From positions 38,181,804 to 38,245,803 of the forward strand of contig OX235262.1 of assembly GCA_944472135.2 (NCBI GenBank): a DNA stretch of 64,000 nucleotides. Direction: 5' to 3'. Both the position numbers and the translations under genes were made by a program. The DNA comes from Trichobilharzia regenti (lineage: Eukaryota > Platyhelminthes > Trematoda > Strigeidida > Schistosomatidae). The number at the start of each line of letters is the position of its first letter. The first letter of the stretch is position 1. This document shows positions 24,836-56,109 of the stretch, in pieces. A model generated the notes under the pieces. It did no database searches. It saw nothing but the letters and a program-made list of their open reading frames with translations, and was not told the DNA's origin.

Positions 24836-25629
24836 ATCAGACACTTTTACTGCTACTTTTACTATAATAATGATAATAATAATTATTATTATTATCATTA
24901 TTATTATCATAACTAATAACTATAATATTGGATGAGTGGCTCAATATTAATACCACTTATCTCTTGGGAATAAAGTTTAAATTGCCTATGTTTGTATATA
25001 GCAAATAAGACAGTTGACGGAGAGTAGAAGTGTTTTGTCTGAATTGAATATTTCTTTTGTGGATAGCAATCTTAAATATTCACAGCGAAGAGATTTTATC
25101 CTATAGCTCAAGGATTATTATGAGGCATAATAACGTCCAATAATAATACCCTCTTGTTTCAATGAGTTAATTATTGATTCAATAAAAATGGTTTTGTTGA
25201 TGTAACCGACATCTCTGTCATAACCTACTATGGACAGAATGATTTTAAGGTGTTTAGTGAAGTTAATAAAATATTATGAACCAGAATAGAATTGGGATGA
25301 TCTCTCTCTCTCTATCTCTTCCCACACTCCAAGTGTATAGAATTACCGACTAAGCTTAGATACTGACCGAGGTTCATTTTCGCTTAAGCTGTTTACAGGT
25401 CAACCTGACAGCGTTGTGGATGAGTGATTAGAAGTTATCCATCCATTAATGTCTTCATCGCTATAACTCCTCTATCCATTAGGCCAAAAATCGTTGCACT
25501 TCACTTCCAGTCAAAGTGTAATAGATGTGCCCCGTTGAGATTGTCCTAAAAGGCATCTTTTGATAGTCTTGTCATGCATTTTGAAGGCGGTCACAACAAA
25601 TTCTAGTTTAACTTTTTCTATAACTGATA
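24836..25629. other. No feature recognised
   Basis: AT-rich sequence with an ATT/ATA run near 24868-24910 and a CT run near 25300-25318. Confidence 0.45.
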
Positions 25630-25870
25630 GTGTGCGTCGGTGGCATAGCGGTTAGGACGCTCGCCGACCGTGCAAATAGTCCGGGGTTCGAACCACGGCC
25701 GACGCACTCCTTTACCTCGCTAAAACCAGAAATAAAGCTCGTAAAGAGGAAAGGTTGGGCATGAGGCTAGCAACCCCATCCTATAAAAAATACCACTGCT
25801 ACAGAAACTTCAAGCCTGCAGCTTGAAGCTGTATGTTCCACTGGGAACGTGAAGGAAAAATTATTATTAT
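25630..25870 (+). mobile_element. SINE-B copy, well preserved
   Basis: The head folds like a tRNA, with acceptor strands GTGCGTCGG and CCGACGCAC paired, A box 'tggcatagcggttaggacg' and B box 'ggggttcgaacc'. The body carries 'gttgggcatgaggctagcaa'. The 3' end is 'tgttccactgggaacgtgaa' followed by GGAAAAATTATT. Head and tail are those of the family. It is not a functional tRNA, because there is no tidy anticodon arm. Confidence 0.85.
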
Positions 25871-26429
25871 TTATTAATAACTGATAGTAATTATGTTATC
25901 CTAGGCGTTAATCAGAGTTCATCAATCATTCTGAAATCCAACATCATTCCTAACTAAAATATAACGAAAAAAAAGCTATAAAAGGTCATTTATCGTCTTG
26001 GAAGGTTAGACGGAATGACAAATTTCAACACTGGTTCAAGTAAGCTTATACAGATGAAAAGTTATTGTTTCTTTCAAATATCTGAGTAACATCCTGTCAG
26101 TGAACGTCGAAGAATTTTAAATCTGGACACAGGATATCTAAATACTACTTGCCTACAAAGTTTAACACTTATAGTTCGGTTTAAATGACTTGTTACGCAT
26201 AATGATGATTGTCTTAACATCTCTACTGTTCAACAAAAAATTTTGAGATCATTCAGTCTTCGTAAAGTTTTCTAGTACTTTACTACAAAATGCCTAGTAT
26301 AGAACATGATAGAGAGCGGGGAACATTTCTCATATACATTCTACTCACTGTAACTGAAGTGATCATTCGATAATAAAAAGAGATTATCTATTTTTATAAT
26401 TGTTCTTTTAGACTTTGATTAGACACTAA
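25871..26429. other. No feature recognised
   Basis: AT-rich sequence, no supported gene. Confidence 0.4.
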
Positions 26430-26756
26430 TTAGTAACTAGTGTAATATATCTACTCCTTTTGTTTGGTGCGAACTGAATTCTCTTAGTCAAGTTTTCACT
26501 GTGGTCACCATTCTAAGTGGCTGGACATCACGGTGGACTTTGAACTGTTGATATTAGATGATTGGAGACAATCGGTAGGAAGCCTTGTTTGACCTAGGTT
26601 TCGTGTTTTTTTGGCATTGACTGCAGCACTAGGTGACGCGGCTTCAAATCTCAGAAGGGACATAAGTTCCTTCAAAGGTGCGTTGCTGACGTGTGCTAAC
26701 TAGCACAATAACTAGGTTTAAGGCTTCCTGTCGAGTGATTCCAACTATCTAATAAT
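26430..26756. mobile_element. SINE-D inverted pair
   Basis: The left part (about 26430-26610) is the SINE-D body on the minus strand. The right part (about 26612-26756) is the tRNA-like head and body on the plus strand, with 'gactgcagcactaggtgacg', a B-box-like 'cggcttcaaatctc' and 'ccaactatctaataat' at its end. The arms meet near the head. Confidence 0.6.
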
Positions 26757-27189
26757 AAGAATTGTTCTTTTAGTTCCACTCTATATAAGTTTGCAATAAT
26801 CCAGTATATTAAATAACCTGGAGTATTAGTTTCGCTTTTTACCCTTATCGATAAATCATGACTCAGCAATGTCAACGAGTAACTAAATGGGATTCAAAGA
26901 TTTACTGACAGATATTTTTGCCTGCCTTTAAATAGTTTGTCATAATAACTACCACAGAGGATTTATTCCATGTTGTTAATTCCGAGTTGAAATGATTGTG
27001 ACATCAAAGTAACGGTATATTCTTCATTACCTGCATATATTGTTAAATAAGGAGGCAATACTTTTAAGTTTGACACAACATCACATAAGATGCTAGTTAA
27101 TGCAATGTAGTGAACTGTGCACCTAACATCAACAGTGACTAAATAATTTCACTCCAAATGATAGGAATTTTTAGCCCAGGTGAATTATT

Positions 27190-27275
27190 TGGATATGGTT
27201 GCGTTCTCTGAGCTGCGTTTCCTTCTAGACAACATTTTCAGGAATGACTTCACTTTGAGGCTTAAATTTATTTCA
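27190..27275 (+). mobile_element. PLE leader fragment
   Basis: It matches the leader in front of the intact PLE (61300-61395): 'ccttctagacaacattttca' corresponds to 'cttctagacaacatcttcag', followed by a diverged stretch ending in ATTTATTTCAT. It lies about 700 bases upstream of the PLE endonuclease fragment at 27990 in the same orientation, so both may come from one copy that lost its RT. Confidence 0.5.
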
Positions 27276-27310
27276 TAACCATTAGAAAAAAAAGGTAAAA
27301 TTGGTCAAAC

Positions 27311-27343
27311 TCTTATAGTACACACACACACACACACACACAA
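27311..27343. repeat. (CA)n microsatellite
   Basis: An uninterrupted CA run of about 12 units. Confidence 0.9.
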
Positions 27344-27989
27344 ATAAATTCCACATTCGATAAATTCATCCGAGATAACACACAGTGATACAGCCTTAAT
27401 AAGCAGATGATGTTTTGACTGCAGCATCACTGATGATATGATTATGAACAGTGAACTGTTCTCATCCAGACATCCAGTTATGGATTCTGTGTCGTTTTGT
27501 GTTACATGGAATTATATTCTACCACGGTACCCGTATTCTCCTCTTACATTAATTTTCTTAGACAAGACACTGAAACTGTTGAGTTTCCAAATTTATTTTA
27601 CTCGATTTTCTTCAAATTTAATTTTTGGTGCACTAACTTACATATTATTAATTAATACCATCATTACTCAATCGGATCTCACTCTAGGCTGGAGGTATTT
27701 TCACAGAAACTGAATAATACTTCCAAATTGGTTTTAGATGGGAATTCGACATACTGACGGATAACTTTTATATACTTGAATAGATGTAAAGTTGTAACAC
27801 ACTAATATATTGGTTTTGTGAACCACTGACGTGATTTCTATCAGTGAGTTCTAGATTAGAATCTCGGCCTACCTACTTTATAGAAAGAACGAACAGGTTT
27901 TGCAGGATAAAATGAGCTCGTTTTTATTTCGTGGATTCTTTTCAACTATGTACATTTCGCTAGACTCGTTCCACTTTACATAACAGTAT

Positions 27990-28386
27990 GCTCGTTAACC
28001 CAAGCAGAAGTAGATAAGTATCCTGCTTCTTATGTCAACTTCAACTGCCTTTACCAATTTACTTGCATTTGTGGCAGTAAATACATAGGAAAGACTGAGA
28101 AGACAGCGTCTACTAGATCTTTCAAGCATATCTCTAAAGGTTTCCGTTTTCAAGGCAGCAGAGTATACTCAAATGTAATCGCCGGACACTCAATTGACAC
28201 GGAAAATACAGTGGAGATTAGTCAGGCTTTCAAAATAATGAATAACCAAAGAAAAGCATGGTTACTTTGCTACACAGAAGCCATTGCCATCAAAAGACTT
28301 CCACCTAACCTATGCATACAGAAAGAGAGTATGACTAATCTCTCGTTACCCGTTAATCTTAATTTTGATTTTCACTCACTGAGATG
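27990..28386 (+). pseudogene. PLE GIY-YIG endonuclease fragment
   Basis: An open frame, with no ATG near its start, runs to the stop at 28384-28386. It encodes LYQFTCICGSKYIGKTEK, which aligns with IYQFTCCCGARYIGRSTR of the intact PLE, then EAIAIKRLPPNLCIQKE, which aligns with the catalytic-Glu segment EALAIHMEKPELCIQKK. The GIY-YIG core, cysteines and Glu are kept, so this is a recent or slowly decaying piece of a second PLE lineage (sequence clearly different from the 61399 copy). The RT part is missing, so it is not a working element. Confidence 0.8.
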
Positions 28387-28624
28387 AACTGACTATTAAG
28401 GTCCTAAGTCTACTAAGCTAAATTATTTTATCTGTTTTATAATTTCAATTCACTATTCACCCCAACCTTCTGAACAATCCGACATAATACGTATAAATTC
28501 ACAGTGTATTTTGTCTGTACTCCATCCTTGTTCCCAAGAGAAATCTGAACTTTACCCCTTTGTCTTGGTCTTTTAACACTAAATAATTGTCTACTTACAT
28601 CATCTCTGTAATTATGTTGCTTAT

Positions 28625-28832
28625 TTTTTCCCCTTCACGTTCCCAGTAAAACGTAGGGCCTCAAGCTAGTGGCTTGAAGTTTCTGTAGCAGTGTTTAATT
28701 TTACAGGATGGGGTTGCTAGCTCCATGCCCAACCTTTCCTCTTTACCAGCATTATTTCTGACTTAGCGGGGATCGAACCCATGACCATGTGCATGATCGG
28801 TGAGCATCCTAACCGCTGTGCCATCGACACAT
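28625..28832 (-). mobile_element. SINE-B copy
   Basis: The minus strand carries head (B box complement 'ggggatcgaacccat' near 28770), body and tail (plus-strand reading 'cccttcacgttcccagtaaa'). Good layout match to 25630-25870 with a short deletion before the head. Confidence 0.8.
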
Positions 28833-29630
28833 ATATGTTGCTTATCCTCTCTACGTATAATTTGATATCATTGTAAAAAGTATTTTCAGATACATTTTGT
28901 AACATATAACTGATTTATTTAGGATGTACGCAGTTGAAGAGAATCGACGAAATAAAACCACCTCATATTATCCTGTAAATATGTAGCCGTTCTTTCTTTA
29001 TTCAAACAAAAAAGCAGTTTTGTTTATCCATCTTTTTGCTCTATATGAGTTGATTTTTAGAAATTTGTAGTCGGCAATCATTTTGAAAGTTACTAATCTT
29101 TAAGACTTTAATAATGAACTCTGAATACATCATTTTCAGGTCTTTAAAAAATATCCTCTAATATTACTGAGAATTGGTGTTGACACCTAGAGTGAGACAC
29201 TGAGGTTACGATAACGTTTATAACACTGGGAAACGTGACGAATATCACTATACTTTCGTTTTTTAACCACAGAGTTTTATTCATTGTCTCATTAGCCTCA
29301 CCCATACTTGTTTCATGCTGTTATCGGTAGTACTGTAAAGTATATATATATATATGAAACCAACTGCTACGTTATTTTTTAGACAACAGTAGGTAATCTG
29401 TAGAATTTTGAACTGATGGTGAGTGTAAAATATATTCAGTCTTAGTGAAAAGTGGTGTAATTTGCACCAATTCACCGTATCCTTCTTTATGACTAAGAGA
29501 TATAATGACTGAAAGCCTAAGATGAGTTTCTGAGATTAGTAGTGCTGTACTAAGTAAACAGGAAAAGCCAGCCAGTAAGTTTATGCAACTGAATTGATTG
29601 AGTTGACAAGGATGGGTGCTGCTCATTTGG
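28833..29630. other. No feature recognised
   Basis: AT-rich sequence with a short TA run near 29340-29355. Small minus-strand frames have no recognisable content. Confidence 0.4.
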
Positions 29631-29635
29631 AGTCG

Positions 29636-29822
29636 GTGTGTGCGTCGGTGGCACAGTGGTTAGGACTCTCGCCGACCATGAACATGGTCCTAGGTTCGAA
29701 CCCCCGCCGACGCACACCTGATATCTATGGTCGGCCTGCAAAATTTGGGCTACCGATATCCATGCCGAAAATTCCATACTTGTACCAAAAATACAGTGTG
29801 GAATCAAGCTGTAAATCAAAAA
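29636..29822 (+). mobile_element. SINE-C copy
   Basis: The tRNA-like head has an 11-base acceptor-type stem (GTGTGCGTCGG with CCGACGCACAC), A box 'tggcacagtggttaggac' and B box 'aggttcgaacccc'. The body begins 'ctgatatctatggtcggcct'. The tail contains 'gccgaaaattccatacttgt', then 'gtgtggaatcaagctg' and an A-run. The head equals that of SINE-B; the tail equals the LINE-2f 3' end in outline. Confidence 0.75.
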
Positions 29823-30424
29823 AAAATAGTCATTGCTTTTCTCCACGAACGATGTTACGTGATGTAAGATTCATCTAGAGAAGAGTTGAGGGTAATCAGA
29901 ACGAAAAAAATATGACACCAATCCATGAAGTATTTAGCTGTTGTTGATTTGAGTCGCAAATGTAGGGAAGTATAGACTGTTTGAATGAGGTACTTTAGAC
30001 GCTAAGAATTAATGACTGGATACTGTTGGTAGCATGGCTCAAACTTGTTTTGTATCCCTTCCTGCTAGTTTAATTTAAACTTCACTAATATCAATGCAGT
30101 TATTCTTCTTTCCTCACAGTTTTGCTTATTGTAGTTTCATTGTATTTCTTCTCTACATTTATGTGTGCCTTATTAGAGTATGGCAACTTAAACGTGTGCA
30201 GAGTTCTATGTTGAAAATCAGTAAATGACTCAGTCAGTGGGTTGAAAACAATATGCACGATTTACTATGCAATATCTGTAGAGAATGATTGAACTTGGAG
30301 AAGTTAGTTCGAAGAAGCTTTAAAAACACTGATCCCCCAGCTACTTGCTTAAATTACAAGAGCTTGAGTATCACTTAGACCGTAGAATTTGGTTATATCA
30401 TTTCAGAGAGGAGAAAATTAATAC
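29823..30424. other. No feature recognised
   Basis: AT-rich sequence upstream (in + coordinates) of a LINE-2f copy. No gene is supported. Confidence 0.4.
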
Positions 30425-31668
30425 TACTAATAATAAAGAGCTTTATTCCAAACAGTATTTGTAGTACAGGTATGGGATTTTCAGCGTGCATTACAATATA
30501 TTGCATCTAAATACCTCATAAGTTTTATTAGATTATAAAATCAAAAAGCAACACCCAAAAAAGAGAAAAAGAAAGGTAAATAAAAAAATAAAAGGAGCAG
30601 CGTTGCGTTTACATTTTAAACAATGCACCACAGGATATGAAATATAAAATTGGTGTGTAATAGAAGATGAGAACAACAGTGTAATAGTAACGAGGAAAGG
30701 AAGACAAAAACTAATGGGACTATTTGTTAGAGTGCCGCAGTAAGTTGATCGTGTCATACCTAACTGATTTCTTATCACATAACAGCTGTGCCAGATATGG
30801 TATTGTGGAGTTTTGTATTTGGTAGTCCTAGCATATAGCCTCCTATAGCTGGTTCTAGTTCTACCAGATGAAATGCAAGGAGACAGCTGCGTATAGAGAG
30901 GATTCTCGGGGTCTGACAATATTGTATTTGCTAGTTTCTTACATGACATTATATGTCTATCCACAATAGTGTTCACCAGTTGGTTTAACGATATCCCACT
31001 TGCCCTACTAACAGCTTTTAGTGCTCTTCTCAGCGAAGCAAAGTCTTTCTTAAGTAGTCCAGGAAAGACTAATGGGGAGCAGTAAAGGGGGATGGGTAGA
31101 ATACAAGAATTGACAAACTGAGAAAGCAAAAACTGCTTTATGCCAGATTGCCTAAATTTCCTAACGTAGAACGTTAAGCGAAACATCTTTCTAGTAACTA
31201 GCAAGATGTGGGAAGACCAGGAAAGATCGGTGGAAAAACTCAGTTCAAGGTGCTTGACATTAGATGTATTTTCAACCTCTGTGTCGTCAATGATAGTGGG
31301 GCCATGTGAGCTAACTAGTTGCTGTAGGTCACATTTGCGTCTGAAACTGAAATTGACTACCTGACATTTAGCCGGATTAAGCTTAAGTCCGTTTGAAGAG
31401 GACCACTGACTAATTTCTGACAGAAAGTTATTTAATTTAGAACAATCTGACTGATAGTTGACAGGCATATAAACAGAGAGGTCATCAGCATACTTGACAA
31501 AAGTGGCTACATCAGAATGAGGCAAGTCATGTAAGAAAAACGAAAACAGAAAAGGAGAAAGAACAGCACCTTGAGGAACAGCAGCTAAAGTAAGTGAGGT
31601 AGTGGAGAACTTTCCGTTGTAGACGGTGTACTGCTTCCTATCAGAAAAATTAGCTAAACCTGTGTATT
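30425..31668 (-). pseudogene. LINE-2f (CR1-like) retrotransposon, 5'-truncated, RT frame open
   Basis: A minus-strand frame stays open from about 31666 to the stop at 30533. It contains VPQGAVLSPFLFSFFLHDL (about 31590-31525), the catalytic FVKYADDLSVYM intact, LNPAKCQVVNFSFRRKCDL, STDLSWSSHILLVTRKMFRL, and LLKKDFASLRRALKAVSRASGI. This is the second half of a non-LTR RT; the N-terminal RT motifs and any endonuclease are lost by 5' truncation. The tail region (30425-30500) ends in a TAA/ATT run. It lies about 60 bases upstream of the homeobox gene's first exon on the opposite strand. CR1-like placement is from motif order and is an inference. Confidence 0.85.
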
Positions 31669-31699
31669 AAATACTCTCTAGGATTAAACAGTGTATTCA

Positions 31700-31728
31700 T
31701 ATTGTCCTTCACTTTCTGTAAATTTTAG
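31700..31728 (+). other. Putative 3' splice acceptor before the start codon
   Basis: A pyrimidine-rich stretch ending 'tgtaaattttag' (AG at 31727-31728) lies 29 bases before the ATG at 31758. A TAG in the same frame at 31731-31733 shows the coding frame cannot extend upstream. The site would join either a 5' UTR exon or a trans-spliced leader, which schistosomes use; the sequence alone does not decide. Confidence 0.5.
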
Positions 31729-31757
31729 ACTAGCCTCCTACTGATCGATCGTTGGGA

Positions 31758-52415
<20,658 letters not shown>

Positions 52416-52843
52416 TTAAATCATATATACCAAAACATAACGTCTATATTATTTCTCTTTAAGTAAGTTATATAATTTTACTTTTGGACAGAATTATTAA
52501 TAATAATAACAATAATAGAGTAAATTTTTTTAATGATTGAATTTGTAGTGATTTGTGTTAACCTGTTATAGTGTTATCACTCTTATATTTCTCAATAACA
52601 TTGAGATTCAAATAGGGATGCTGAGTTGGGAACAAATGCTCTGGTAACGAATACCACTTGATTATGCCAACAACAGTATACGACAGCTACCTGTTTCCCC
52701 TGTCTCCTCTACTTAGGTGAGAACATACAACGACGTGAGCCCAAAAGTATATTTAACCATCAGTCATGGTATATTTTACAGACAGTAGTGCAAGATTCCG
52801 AAAAAATCATTAAGAATGTGTTGATTAGTCCATAATTATGATC

Positions 52844-52849
52844 AATAAA
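52844..52849 (+). other. Possible polyadenylation signal
   Basis: AATAAA lies about 430 bases after the homeobox gene stop and is one candidate for the mRNA 3' end. AT-rich sequence makes chance matches common. Confidence 0.3.
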
Positions 52850-53735
52850 GCAGTGGACATTATTTTACGTAGGCCATTTCTGACTGGGTTATTTTCAGAA
52901 TGACCTCGATCACCATGTCACCAATAGAGAAGGATTCATTGTTTATCTGTTTACATATCGCAAACATCATTGATACTTACAAGAGGTGAATGAAAATAAC
53001 TGAAGGAAAAACTTATTAAAAAGATGAATAAATTGTGTAAATGTAATTTGATACAGTGCACCGGTGGAAACTGACAGAAACAGAATACTACCTAAGAAGA
53101 TTCCTAGATTCCATGATCACTTTAAAATCACACTATTTTTGATCCATATGTATTCATTGAATTCAAGTAGTACTATTCGAAGAAGGAGAGAAAATTCTAT
53201 CCTTTGGTGTTTTTAGTAAGCATTGGAAATAACTTCGAATTTGTCTTAAGACAACATCATCAGCTTTTATAGACCATGTACTCGACTTCACTCACTGACA
53301 TTCTATGTTCTCATATCGGGTGAACAACGTCATACTCTTTGTGAACGGCGCAAGCAACTGAGAAAATTCCTATCACTTATACGTACTATAAAATACATTT
53401 CTTATAAGACTGCACGTTTGTTAATCTTCTTGAGAGAAATGAAGTTAATGTATTGCCAGGAAGCCCCACTTCTAGTAGTCTGCTTTAAATTCGCCTTCAA
53501 ATTCATTCTTAAGCAGTTGAACCAGATTACATTAAACGGGTCAGAAAATGGGGATAACTCAAATCTGATTAATGATTCATATCACGTTTTTGCAATATTC
53601 CTTAGTTTACTCATAAGTAGTATAAAAATTATACCAAATGTTTGTGTACTCTTAGCCTTGTTGATCGAAGCCTTTAGTACCCCTGCTGAAATGCATTTAT
53701 TACGTACTAGTCTGATTTGAAAGAAGGTTTAAATG
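52850..53735. other. No feature recognised
   Basis: AT-rich intergenic sequence. A faint match to the PLE leader ('agacaacatcatcagc' near 53248) is too short to call. The 100-codon frame at 53418-53720 has no recognised domain. Confidence 0.35.
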
Positions 53736-53739
53736 CTGG

Positions 53740-54105
53740 CGTTAGATGATTGGAGGCAGTCGGCAAGAAACCTTGAACCTAGGCTTCATGTCAGTTGGAA
53801 CTCGTCAGCTAGGCGTATCTGCAATCTCGATTGCAGCTCTGTGTGAGGCGGATTCGAATCTCAGAAGGTATACGCGTTCCTTTGAGGTTGGTGAGTGGTA
53901 AGTGCCAACTAGCACGAAACCTGAGTCCAAGGCTTTCTTCTGATTGTTTCCATCTATCTAATACTGACAATTCACAATGCAGCATGATAGCAAGTCACCT
54001 AGCATGGTGATGACATTGTACACTTGACTGATAGAATTCAGTCGTCACTAACGATACGACTAGGCACATTACACTAATTACTGACTAGCGTCCAACCAAA
54101 AGGTT
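53740..54105. mobile_element. SINE-D inverted pair
   Basis: The left arm (about 53742-53830, minus) is the front body ('gttagatgattggaggcagt' in plus reading). The right arm (about 53830-54105, plus) has the head remnant 'gattgcagctctgtgtgagg', B box 'ggattcgaatctc', body and end 'gactaggcacattacactaa'. The junction lies in the tRNA-like head, as at 26430. Confidence 0.65.
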
Positions 54106-55184
54106 TAAATGCTTCCTAACCTACTTTTGTTTTGATTTTACTCCAGTGAAACTTACTACCTTACAGTAATATATATGGAAATCTGTTAAGGTTTACAACA
54201 ATAAAAATGTTTCAGTGGAATAAAATTTTGCGAAGTATACACTTTAGTGATGTATAACTTTCTGATGTGCAGTGTACACACATATGAATTATAGTGTGTC
54301 TATACGCAGAAGTAATGGATGATTGAACAATATAATTTGGCTTGAGTGATACTCATAAATTGTTTTAAGTATTATTATTGTTTTCTCTTTTTTCACTTTA
54401 TTTTTAGTTGCTTTCTTCTTCGGCAAGTATCAGTTGAAACAAAGGTTTCTATTAACTGTCTGTGACACTGCTATTGTCATCAGTGCTCTTCTACTCCTGT
54501 AATCACAATACCATACACAGAGAAGTAAGAAAACAGTCGAAGAATTAATTTGTTTCCAGCTTCTCACCAAATGTCTTTCAGATATACACCTTATTTATTC
54601 ACTCATCCAGTCAGTCGTTCAAAACAACAACAACATCATCTACATATATCTTCACATGCATAAGTATAATTAACATTAAACAGATAGAAATAATGTACAG
54701 TCTTTATGCTTTTAATTGTGTGTAACTATTTCTGTGTGAATATCATTGAGGAAAGTTGATAAATACTCTTAACTGATCTTTTTTTTTCTTTAGGGGCGGG
54801 GGGGGGGAGGGTCACTTCGTTTCTCCTCCTTCTTCTTCTTTTTCATTTATTCGTTTTGTTTCATTGTTTTCTTTTTCGCGTTTAACTGACATTTGATTCA
54901 GGTTACTAGTCAAGGTGAGCATGATGTGGACTTTTCAAATGTTAACTATTCAAAATTTCAGTTTTCTTTTCTCTCCTTCTTTTCTTCACTTGTATAATGA
55001 TAAATAATGAAAAAAAAAGTATTTGTGGTTTTACTCACAGTTGAAAAAAGAAATAAGCTCCCTTTTCAAACATGATGAACACATTTCTGTTACTCTGAGC
55101 TTTGTAAGTTGAATTCTCACTGAAAATACAACCATACTAAATACCAGTAATATAATAGAATTTTATTCTGAGAAGAATATTGTG
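54106..55184. other. No feature recognised
   Basis: AT-rich. A G-run lies near 54797-54808 and T-rich and TTC-rich stretches near 54820-54850. Confidence 0.45.
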
Positions 55185-55490
55185 AAGTATTCGACACTAG
55201 CAACTAGTGTAATGTGTCTAGTCCTGTGATTGGTGCAGACTGAATTCTATCAGTCAGGTTGTAATGTCACCACTATTCTAGCTAGCTCGCCGTCAAGGTG
55301 CACATTGTTTTGATGATATTAGATGGCTGGAGGCAATCGGCAGGAAACCTTGGACCTAGATTTCGCGCTAGTTGGCACTCATCAGCAAGGCATATCTGCA
55401 AACTTGAAAAAACTCATGTCCCTTCTGAGATTCGAACCCACGTCACCCAGTGCTGCAGTCAGAGACGTTATCACTGAGTTATTGGGTACA
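55185..55490 (-). mobile_element. SINE-D copy, full length
   Basis: The best SINE-D copy. Minus-strand head 'aataactcagtgataacgtc' with B box 'gggttcgaatctc' (complement near 55428-55442), body, and end marked by 'gcaccttgacggcgagctag' and 'ctagttgctagtgtcgaat' on the minus strand. Length is about 305 bases. The 63-codon frame inside it is not a gene. Confidence 0.75.
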
Positions 55491-55879
55491 TCATTTATAG
55501 ATGATCTTATATGATAGATAGATGGAAATATTTTATACGATCTTCTGCTTCTAAATCTTGATCAAAATCATTCGACCAGGTGTATGGTGTGTTACCAAAA
55601 GCTGAATGACAGCATGCTCTATGGTAAATGAATGTTGGATGATAAGTATCAGTTACAGTGTAACAATAGAAGACAATAGTCAGTCAACAGATCGTTTATT
55701 TAGCAAATCAACACATATTTATAGATTTTCATGTACATATTATAGATTATTGTTCGCAGAAAAACCCAGTCTTCTGATTGGTTGTTTCTCACAGAGAGTT
55801 AACCTTGCATCTCTTTGTGGCTGTTTCTTGAATGTCAGATCATCTATATGTTAACTGTATCCGCTTACGCAAAGCCTTT

Positions 55880-56095
55880 GTCCTCATTTTTCTTACGACC
55901 AATACTGGGGACATAAAAACTGACGTGAATTACTTTCCACCAATTTTGGCTAACATCCAGCTCTCACCACAACAGCAGTGTAATACTCACCAATCCCGCC
56001 AAAGTTCCGGGAATCGATATCCAGTCGACACCCTCTTAAACTCCACTAAGTCAGTAGTAATGCCGGTAAATAGAGAAGGACCGGTGAGAAGCTAG
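55880..56095 (+). mobile_element. Fragment shared with the 13955 LINE-1f copy
   Basis: The stretch 55895-55975 ('accaatactggggacataaa', 'ccaccaattttggctaacat') matches 14610-14690 on the other strand. In the 14-kb copy it joins the RT part of LINE-1f, so this is probably a piece of the same or a related element. The rest to 56095 has no match in the window. Confidence 0.5.
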
Positions 56096-56109
56096 CAGCC
56101 CCAAGGCTT

